Positions 56,281 through 64,000 of a stretch of DNA of 64,000 bases are shown here, piece by piece. The DNA is taken from positions 1 to 64,000 of the forward strand of contig JASAND010011226.1 of NCBI GenBank assembly GCA_030248195.1, given 5' to 3'. The DNA is from Trissonchulus latispiculum. Taxonomy: Eukaryota; Nematoda; Enoplea; Enoplida; Ironidae. The notes under the pieces are model-generated. The model saw only the letters and a program-made list of their open reading frames with translations, was not told the origin of the DNA and made no database searches. The translations under genes and the position numbers were made by a program. Position 1 is the first letter of the stretch. The number at the start of each line of letters is the position of its first letter.

Positions 56281-57530
56281 CTCAGCAAATACCTTGTTCC
56301 ATTAAATAATGCCAGAATAAAAAAATCAAGCACTCAAACACATGCATACAGATTATATTCTCGTATTTAGAAATGGTTTTTTATCTGGGAAACCTTTCAG
56401 ACAAAATTAAGGCATATGACATAAGGTCCACAGGAAACCAAACAGTTTACAGTACACCAAAACATCATTGAAGCAAATTAGCTTCTAGAAAACATAAAAA
56501 TTTGAATTTATTTAGTGAACTCTAATACAAATCTTCAGCGTTGCATGCAGCACGGAATCTTTGCATAGAAAGAAAGCAGCACCTGATAGCCAAGTTAGAA
56601 AAAAGAACTTGGGTTAGATTAACATCGGACACACCCTATCTCCTGGAAACATAATCCTTCAGCAAACAACGGTTTATGACAAATGCCTCCGAATTAACCC
56701 TTGAAGTGTTTGTCTTAAAAGAAATGTTCTTACAGTATCATAAACATGGATTTCATGGAAAATGGATTTCATTTCTTCACTTAGATTTCAATCCAATATC
56801 TTCTGTTGTATTCTCTCGCAATTGGTTTTACATGATGTGACGTGCAAATACATTGATATATAAAATCATATTCGCCAGGTTACTTACTGACTGAAGGTGC
56901 CTTCGTAGTCGCGAAAGCTAGTGTAAGCGCTACAAACGTCAATATTTTGCGCGCATCAACGCGCGTCGACGTGCGCCGATGCGCGTAAACTGGCATGCTA
57001 CAAATGGGCGCGTTGACGCGCATCGACATGCTTCAGACGCCTCCAAATGTAACATGGCAGTGTCGCTAGAGGCGACTGGAACTATGAAATCACCATGACA
57101 CTGCTGTATCTGCCTTTGAATAGCCCCAAATGGAGTCATGTAGCTTGTTTTAAAAACCAGAGCAAAGCTTCTTTTTCTCAGGAACACATTCCAGAGGCTT
57201 AGCTTAACGTGGTGTGCAGTGGTTTTTGAAACACTATAACTTTCGAAAGTTTTGGAGTTGGAAAAAGCTCCATACATTATTTTAAACCTAAAATGATTAT
57301 AAATCACTTCGATGTACAAAACTAACAAAATAGCTTAGAATTTGGACATAGAATAATCAAACATGCATAATCGGCCAAAATTCCTTTTGCACTATGATAT
57401 GGAGAACATATATGTCAATTTACTTCCCTGTGAAAAGAACCAGTAAAGAAAGATACAGCAAAAAGAAACCACGACGTGATTGGATCGAGAAAATGAAAAG
57501 CAAGCTCAAAACGTATGCCAGAATATTTAA
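56281..57530. other. Upstream of the receptor S1 exon, no gene seen
   Basis: The 5' exons of the receptor should lie here or beyond, but I could not identify them. A CpG-rich palindromic block is at 56949-57035. A 60-codon frame at 57394-57576 overlaps the LTR start and has no recognised domain. Confidence 0.4.
56949..57035. repeat. CpG-rich palindromic repeat
   Basis: Several inverted and direct copies of GCGCATCAACGCG-like units within 90 bp, against an AT-rich background. Possibly the end of a DNA element. Confidence 0.5.
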
Positions 57531-59556
57531 TGTGGAGGCAGCAAAACCTGCTTACTGGTGTTGGATAATATGTTAGCTGTTTGAAAGTATTATTGAGATA
57601 TTATAGCTAGTTGAATATTTCGGATCTCCTTTTTGGAATGGAGTTGGAGTTAGCTACCTAAAATTTTAACTGTTTAGTTATAAAGTCGAGTTGCTGAATA
57701 TTTTGAATCGTTGAATTTCTGTGGACATACTTCTGCACATATCTGTAGGAACTATTTCTTTTGTATGATCCATTTGGGACTGTTTGAGTAGTTTGGCGAC
57801 GCTGAATGCTTTCTGACGTTATCTGGGTTTACACCTAAGTGCTTTTGGAAAAGAAATCGAAAAGAAATTCGTCTAAGAGGAGCCTTGAGAAAAGCCCTAA
57901 AGCAATCAAAGTTTGACCCCAAAGTTACGTAAGCTCTTTCGACGTCATGCTGGGTCGGTTCTCTCTCGAAAACAAAGAGAACCGACGAAAACAGGTATAC
58001 GGTAGAAAATCAGCGATTGGACAATCAAAAAGTTTAGAGCGCCCTCTAGCAGGGTCTCGACTGAAGGCCAGTTCGAAGGAAGAACAGGACTTCAGTCTTG
58101 GCTTGGCAACCAAAGTGTGCAGTCGCGTTTTTGCGTTTTATCGTCTGGAATTTCTACTCGGTCGGCAGTGTGCCGTTGGCTTGGGATAGCATTATTTGTT
58201 TCTGGTCGCGAAGACCGTCAGCTCTCACTACGAGACTGACTTGGAGGATTGGAATGTGCTTGCCTATTATTATTGTTGCCACCCGGACCCGCTAAGCTCT
58301 ACACCATGATTTTATCGTTTGCCTTGCCAATCGCTGTCTCTACCGGAACCTACCCATTCAGTGTCATCACCAGGGGCGTTGGCAGGGGGGGGCAGAGGGG
58401 GGAATTCCCCTCCCCCCCGAAACTCATTTGCCCCCCGGGAAATTTCCAATGTCGGGGAAAACTCTACAAAAATTTTCGCGCCCTAGGCGCGAATTTTATT
58501 AATCGACTCAGAAAAATCTAATTTGCACATCAAATTACAGGGTTAAATTTTCTAAAATTTTAGCAAAATGTGCTCTAAAAAATAGGTTTCAATTATGCCA
58601 TATTCTAAAAAGGTCTGGCTTCTAGCTGGGGGCTGCCGCCCCCAGACCCCCGCCAACTTTATCTGAAGATCTAACCTTTTGCACTTATGGTCTAACAAGA
58701 CTGTAGAAATTGTTGTCTAAAAGACATCGTTTCCGTAAGCGAACTTTTACAGGAATTTGAAATAGCACTATCCTTATTACTTCGATTTGAATGTTTATAT
58801 AATCTTTTTAAATGTTTTAATTATGACTTTTATTGCAAATCACAAAAATTCTCCAGCTGCTGGGGGGCTCAGCCACCCAGACCCCCCCGTCTAGCTGCCA
58901 TATGTATATAAAAGCTTGGAAAATCCGAAGAAAGCCTGAAACAGGCGAATAAAAATTTTGAAAAACTTGAGTAAATGCTAAAAATTTTTGGATGTGCCCC
59001 CCCGAAATTTTTTTCTGGCTACGCCACTGGTCATCACTTTTGGATCGCCTGGAAGGTAAACCAAAGAGTAAGATGAGGAGTGGTAATTAAATTGAGAACG
59101 TTCAAAGATTTGATTAAAACTTAGATTGAGGGTATTTTCCTATGTTCTGCACTGACTAGTTTATTTACTTGGGATATTGCAAATTTAATTGGTGTCTACC
59201 TAAGGAATAATGCTTCTTGTGTGATCTGATTTAATGTATGTTATTATAAACTTGTATTGTCTAAACGGCGGGGTATGATTGTCCTCTAACTTTGTAATAC
59301 GTAGCGTGGTAATTGTAACTGTCTGAAGTAATAGCTAGTGTCACTAAAACTTTGTAAAACCTCAACGTCTAATCCTGAATAGGTTATGATTAGGAATTAG
59401 AACGGCAGGTTAGTTAACTATTGAAGGCATAAGGTGTGATCAACGAATCCCTGGCATTGTGACTATTCTTGATATTAGGTATTTGGGAGGCGAAGGGAAG
59501 TAAATCAGTGCTTTATTGTTAAGCAAACTCAAACTAGTAGACCCCATTTTATTACA
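57531..59556 (+). mobile_element. Solo LTR of the giant retroelement family, inverted
   Basis: It begins TGTGGAGGCAGCAAAACCTG and ends TTTTATTACA, matching the reverse complement of the LTRs at 29557 and 45358. It is flanked by the 4-bp duplication TTAA (57527-57530 and 59557-59560). Without the nested hAT MITE it is about 1.36 kb. It is clearly more diverged than the other two LTRs. Confidence 0.88.
58371..59029. mobile_element. hAT-like MITE nested in the solo LTR
   Basis: The inverted ends CAGGGGCGTTGGCAG and CAGTGGCGTAGCCAG are flanked by the 8-bp duplication GTCATCAC (58363-58370 and 59030-59037). 659 bp, with C-rich blocks and no transposase ORF. Confidence 0.88.
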
Positions 59557-59742
59557 TTAAAAACTATACTGCAATGGGAAAATTTGTCATTTCTGGTACT
59601 AGCAGCGATGGCGAATCCATAAAGGCAACTGAAAATAATGTAGACAATGCAGAAAAAGTGAAAATATGAAAAACTATTTTTTCCGTTGCTGGCGTAGTGC
59701 CGCAGGCGAAAGGCGATAGATTTATAGTAGAAAATGAATTTT

Positions 59743-60450
59743 GGCTTCTGTGCCTCTCGTGGGACCCATCAAAATTTAATCCTTAATGACTTTTCTTCCA
59801 GTGTTAAGTGGCTCCCTGCTGAGTTCAGTTGGTCTCATTTAACAATAGAGAAGGTCAAATCAAGGTCAAATTGAACTCTGACTATTTAGGTCCCCACACT
59901 AGCACAAATGTTACCGTAATCTTAATAAATTGTAATAATAAAGTTATTGCTACGCAGTAAAGAATAATTCTTGATAGATTCCTATTGACTGATAAAGTTT
60001 TAAGATGGTGATTCCTTTTGGAGACATCAATTTTAAACCATGATTACTCACTCATTCATTATTTGGAGTTAAGAAGCCATCTTTATATCGAAATGGAGCT
60101 TAACATTTCGATTTTTAATGAATACAATGAAATTATTTTTCATTGTATTGAAATGAAAAGTTTTTTGAAAGTGTTTTAAGATAAAGTTATGAAAATTGTA
60201 GTTTTTTCTTACGCGTTTTCTACACTTTTGTCTAACTGCTTAAAAAGAGCAGCATTAACGTTATCTATAGATTACGGTAACATTTGTGCCAGTGTGGGGG
60301 ACCTAAATAGTCAGAATTCAATTTGACCTTGAATTGACGTTCTCTATTGTTAAGAGAGTCCATATGAACTCAGCAGGGAGCCACTTAACGCTGGAAGAAA
60401 AGTCATTAAGGATTAAATTTTGATGGGTCCCCACGAGAGGCACAGAAGCC
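59743..60450. mobile_element. Foldback element with 8-bp target duplication
   Basis: Arms of about 185 bp at 59743-59925 and 60264-60450 are inverted copies beginning GGCTTCTGTGCCTCTCGTGG. TGAATTTT flanks both sides (59735-59742 and 60451-60458). No ORF. An 8-bp duplication suits hAT or P-type transposases. Confidence 0.85.
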
Positions 60451-60458
60451 TGAATTTT

Positions 60459-61569
60459 AATGCACTACAAAAGAATCGATAGGAAACTTGATTGTTAAGC
60501 TTATACATGTTATTATAGCGATTTTTTTCTGCACTTCCTTTCTTTCTTTCTGCAATTCTGCACAATACAAGCACCGTAAATTGATGAATTTAAAAAATTG
60601 AAAATAAAAATGCCTAATCGTGTTTGCTTTGCTACAGTATTTAAACTGTTGAATACGACGAAAAGGATTAAGGAAATCTTTTTGAAACTCACAATCTATT
60701 GTTGGGGCCAGTTTCATTAAATATTGTGTAGTCTCGAGTCTAGTAGGTAAACTGGGGCAAAAATGTTTTAAATCAGCAAGGACCACTGCAAATCATGTTG
60801 GTTTCGATTTTCCGAGTCTAGTTCTTTGGTCGATTTTAACCATAAAAATTTTTGCCAACTTGGGACCTAGTCGAGAAAGTTTTGAAAATGCTGATTTAAA
60901 ATTTTTCCTTCCCTGTAAATAATTTATACAGCCTATGTCCGCATACGAAGGGGACATTTGATTTTCAAATGCAGATAAGCAGCAAAAATCAAACAATTAT
61001 GTTGATTTTTGCATTTATTTCTGCATAAACATCAAATATATAGCTGCTCTGAGTTTGATTTTTCATGCGCATCAGTGCAAAAACGCAAAAATCAAGCTGC
61101 TTTCTGATTGGCTAGAGACGCCTCTGTTGCGATTGGCAGGTTCAAATCACGTGACCTATTGTGCAAAGAAGATTTAAGGAGTGGCGTGCACAAAGTAACT
61201 GGAAAGTGGAAATGATATCAGAAATAACTGCATAACAATTGAGTATACAATGTATACAGATAATTTCGCAAAATTATTATTGAATAATCATACATAGTAG
61301 TAAAATCTCCAAACTAAGCTAATTCAATAAAGCATGATTGATTCAGGGGCTTTCTTTTGACTTGACGCTGCTACAGCTACGGTTGCACTGCAGATCGAAT
61401 CCCGAACCATGATAAGAAACTAATTGCTGTATCTGAACAGATTTTTAAGTTTAATTTGGAATACTGCAAATCTTATCCAATTAGGGTAGTTTTGAGGACA
61501 CATCCTTGACTTTGGGACATTACATCTTTACGAAATTTTAAATAACTTAAATGTGGCTTTCTCTCAGTC
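60459..61569. other. No recognisable gene
   Basis: AT-rich with several scattered AAAAATCAA words at 60960-61100. No protein domain seen in the short frames. Confidence 0.45.
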
Positions 61570-61641
61570 GTCAATCCTCGTCTTCAGATGTAGCTGGAAG
61601 AAGAATCTAAGCAGTATATCGTCATCAATTAACATCGAGGT

Positions 61642-61950
61642 TTGTATCGATATAGAAGACTGCCGTTTGGAGTAAGTTCAGCTCCTGCCATTTATCAAAG
61701 GGCGATGGAGCAGATCTTGCAAGGTTTGTCCGGAGTAGCGGTCTATTTAGATGATATCATTATCACTGGCCGCTCGAAAACTGAACATTTTGAAAACTTA
61801 GACAAAGTTCTTCATCGTCTAGAAAACTATGGTATCCGACTACGTCTACAAAATTGCAAGTTCCTGCAAGATGTCGTCGAATATTTGGGTCGTACTTTCA
61901 GTAAACAAGGAATGGCTGCTTCTACGAAAAAAAGTCAATGCCGTGCTTAA
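61642..61950 (+). pseudogene. Gypsy RT palm with YLDD box
   Basis: R-L-P-F-G-V-S-S-A-P-A-I-Y-Q-R-A-M-E and V-Y-L-D-D-I-I-I-T-G are intact RT motifs. A frameshift near 61930, within a run of A, moves the frame to the RNase H ORF. Confidence 0.85.
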
Positions 61951-62425
61951 GATGGAGAAACCCAAGAATGTTCAGGAGATGAGGTCGTTTCTTGGTGCAG
62001 TCAACTACTACGGCCGTTTTGTACAAAACCTCGCAACCCTAGCGGCTCCTTTTAATGATTTGCTGAAGAAGCTGGTTCCTTGGTCTTGGACAGAGATTCA
62101 CGATCACTGTTTTAAAGAATTGAAAGAATCTCTCTCTTCTCTACCTGTTTTGATCTTGTTTGATGAAAAACTACCACTACGACTTGCCTGCGACGCTTCC
62201 GCAGTTGGTATCGGGGCGGTGCTTTCACGTGTGCTGCCAGATGGTTCTGAAAGGCCAATAGCTTACGCATCACGTAAGTTGACTACTGCTGAAAAGAATT
62301 ATGCCCAAATTGAAAGAGAAGCTCTAGCCATAATTTTCGGCATTGAAAAGTTTCATCAGTACGTCTATGGTAGAAAGTCTGAGTTGATCACAGATCACAA
62401 TCCGTTAACCACAATTTTTGGGTAA
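61829..62425 (+). pseudogene. Gypsy RT thumb and RNase H
   Basis: The useful part starts near 61930: M-R-S-F-L-G-A-V-N-Y-Y-G-R-F, then A-C-D-A-S-A-V-G-I-G-A-V-L, E-R-E-A-L-A-I and L-I-T-D-H-N-P-L. The catalytic Asp, Glu and Asp residues are all present. Stop at 62425 after F-G, where the family normally continues. Confidence 0.85.
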
Positions 62426-62476
62426 AAATCTGGCTTCTCTGATATAGCAGCAACCAGACTTCAAAGATGGGCACTG

Positions 62477-62683
62477 ATGTTGATGGGATATCAATATACC
62501 GTGGTTTTGCGGAAGTCCAATGATAATGCGAACGCAGATGTGCTGTCACGACTTCCACTTGGAGAAGAGATCCAGGAAACGCAGAATTTTGATGTCATCG
62601 TAAGCAAACTGCAGGCTCAGATTTTCAACCTGCAAGGTCTACCAATCACAGCTCAAAGCGTGGCAACTGGCAACAGAAACTGA
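62477..62683 (+). pseudogene. RNase H end, Gypsy
   Basis: R-K-S-N-D-N-A-N-A-D-V-L-S-R-L-P is the standard end of Gypsy RNase H. Confidence 0.8.
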
Positions 62684-62696
62684 TAAGGAACCTGTT

Positions 62697-63764
62697 TTGA
62701 GGCAAGTAAAAGCCTTTGTCTTAAACGGATGGCCTCAAAAACTACCAAGCAGCGAACTGCATATTTTTGGAAATTTCAAGGATAAACTTACGCTTTTGAA
62801 CGGATGTTTGATGTATGGCCAGCGAGTGGTCATTCCTACAGTTCTACGGGGTCAAGTGCTGAAAGAGTTACACAGTGTTCACTGTGGAATGGTAAGATCT
62901 AAAGCAGCAGCGCGTTCACATTTCTGGTGGCCAGGTTTGGACAGCGATATTGAAGGCTTGGTAAGATTCTGCGAGCAATGCCAGAAACAACAGCCATCTC
63001 CTGCACGGGCGCCTATTCTACGTTGGTCAGATCATGGAGTTCCCTGGTACAGGTTACACATTGATTTTGCTGGGCCATTCTGTGGCAAAATGTGGCTAAT
63101 AATCGTCGACAGTCACACCAAGTGGCCGGAAGTTGTCCCTGTACGATCAACGTCAGCGCGATGTGTCATTGAAGCCTTATCCGCGGTCTTTGGCCGTTTT
63201 TGTCTTCCTCAGCAAGTGGTGAGCGACAATGGACCGCCTTTCAGGTCATTTCAGTTGTCTGAGACGTTCAAGAATTGGGGAGTTTCCCAGATTTTTGCAG
63301 CGCCGTACCACCCTCAGACAAACGGTGCTGCGGAACGTTTTGTTCGCACTTTCAAGTCCGCGTTTAGAAAGCTGCTAGAAGACAAAACTGCAGATAGCAT
63401 CAAGCTTGCCAATTTTCTCTTGCGATTTCGTGCCACTCCGCATGCTACGACAGGAAAGACCCCGGCCGAGTTGATGTTTGGCCGCAACCTGAGAACCAGG
63501 CTATCCCTCCTGGTTCCTTCGGCTCCTTCTGAACCCTTTCCAGATGCTGCCAGCTTCCCAGTACGTGGATTTTCTCCAGGCGACAAAGTTTGGGTTCGTT
63601 CCTATTCCGGGGCCAAACCTACCTGGGTAAAAGGGATTGTTAAAAAGCGTACCACGCCGGTATCCGACTGGGTTAAAGTGGGCGCCAGTCTGTGGAAACG
63701 GCACATAAAACATAAACCAAATCCTGGGATTGGACGAGACTCCACCCGCCTGTGTTTCGTCTAA
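62697..63764 (+). CDS. Gypsy integrase
   Basis: 355 codons with H59, H62, C92 and C95 of the zinc domain, then D123 (H-I-D-F-A-G), D177 (S-D-N-G-P) and E213 (G-A-A-E-R-F) with the 35-residue spacing of a DDE core. G-D-K-V-W-V-R marks the C-terminal domain. It looks complete. It inserts the element DNA into the genome. Confidence 0.9.
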   Translation: MRQVKAFVLNGWPQKLPSSELHIFGNFKDKLTLLNGCLMYGQRVVIPTVLRGQVLKELHSVHCGMVRSKAAARSHFWWPGLDSDIEGLVRFCEQCQKQQPSPARAPILRWSDHGVPWYRLHIDFAGPFCGKMWLIIVDSHTKWPEVVPVRSTSARCVIEALSAVFGRFCLPQQVVSDNGPPFRSFQLSETFKNWGVSQIFAAPYHPQTNGAAERFVRTFKSAFRKLLEDKTADSIKLANFLLRFRATPHATTGKTPAELMFGRNLRTRLSLLVPSAPSEPFPDAASFPVRGFSPGDKVWVRSYSGAKPTWVKGIVKKRTTPVSDWVKVGASLWKRHIKHKPNPGIGRDSTRLCFV

Positions 63765-63954
63765 TCCTCCTTCTCCTCACATAACTCATCCCTTAACTCT
63801 ACCTGGTGCCCCTGGTGTGGAGGTGGCTCCCCAGGAGTTACCCCGGGAACCTCCGGCTGTGGCGGTACCGCTTCGGCGCTCAGAGCGTCAACGCTGCCGG
63901 CCTCTACGGTTCATCCCTGGTCGAGATCACAAAGCCTTTTACAGAGGTGACTGA
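63730..63954 (+). CDS. Pol C-terminal tail in an alternative frame
   Basis: P-L-R-R-S-E-R-Q-R-C-R-P-L-R-F matches the R-R-S-x-R end that follows integrase in related Gypsy elements. It is offset from the integrase frame by one frame change near 63730. Confidence 0.55.
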   Translation: MDETPPACVSSNPPSPHITHPLTLPGAPGVEVAPQELPREPPAVAVPLRRSERQRCRPLRFIPGRDHKAFYRGD

Positions 63955-64000
63955 CAATTCCAAAGGGGAGATGATGTTATGAAGATTGATATAATATTTT

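Larger units (their letters stand above)
61570..64000 (+). mobile_element. Gypsy element, 3' half of pol to start of 3' LTR
   Basis: It begins abruptly inside RT, so the 5' part is lost. RT, RNase H, integrase and a short tail follow, then AAAGGGGAGATGA and TGTTATGAAG, a polypurine tract and LTR start at about 63975. Few disruptions, so it is younger than the two other Gypsy remnants. Confidence 0.85.

Overview
The window reads as animal nuclear DNA: AT-rich, with intron-split genes using GT-AG splice sites, several classes of LTR retrotransposon, tRNA-derived SINEs, hAT-type and foldback DNA elements, and long (TA)n and (TG)n microsatellites. No prokaryotic operon signal is visible. The two host genes (a collagen prolyl 4-hydroxylase alpha subunit and a divergent ionotropic glutamate receptor) fit an invertebrate, perhaps an ecdysozoan. 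I cannot name the species.

Layout. 1-760: the 3' end of an LTR element whose last ORF looks SGNH-hydrolase-like. 1800-5900: a decayed Gypsy element on the minus strand. 6087-6768: a 680-bp (TG)n tract. 6781-7640: a Copia remnant (minus). 7640-17100: mostly empty, except for a 1.36-kb hAT-like element with GGCCCGAG repeats at both ends. 17177-29360: a complete prolyl 4-hydroxylase alpha gene (plus strand, 13 exon positions). Every intron phase matches, and there is a mutually exclusive exon pair at 27889-28039. Its introns hold a 2.4-kb hAT-like element, SINEs, a foldback element and a TTAA-flanked MITE that ends 24 bp before an exon.

29557-46792 is the most unusual part: a 17.2-kb LTR retroelement on the minus strand, with 1.4-kb LTRs and a TAAA target duplication. 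Its order is gag, an envelope-like glycoprotein, two retropepsin domains, RT, RNase H, integrase, an OTU-type cysteine protease, then two related accessory ORFs with a shared C-x2-C / F-R-C-P-N-x2-C signature. The envelope-like domain lies 5' of the protease and is in frame with pol in one 1550-residue ORF. This copy is broken: it has several frame changes, one in-frame stop and an Asn at the first RT catalytic Asp position. A solo LTR of the same family, in the opposite orientation and split by a hAT MITE, lies at 57531-59556.

48363-56280: an ionotropic glutamate receptor gene (minus strand; five exons found, 5' end not found). Its introns carry a decayed Gypsy element, Copia fragments, a SINE and an inverted-repeat element. 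59743-60450: a foldback element with an 8-bp target duplication. 61570-64000: the pol 3' half of another Gypsy element, running into its polypurine tract and the start of its 3' LTR.

The two host genes are not functionally linked. Most of the remaining sequence is nested transposable elements, and much of the annotation is a record of insertion order. All comparisons were done by eye, without database searches.
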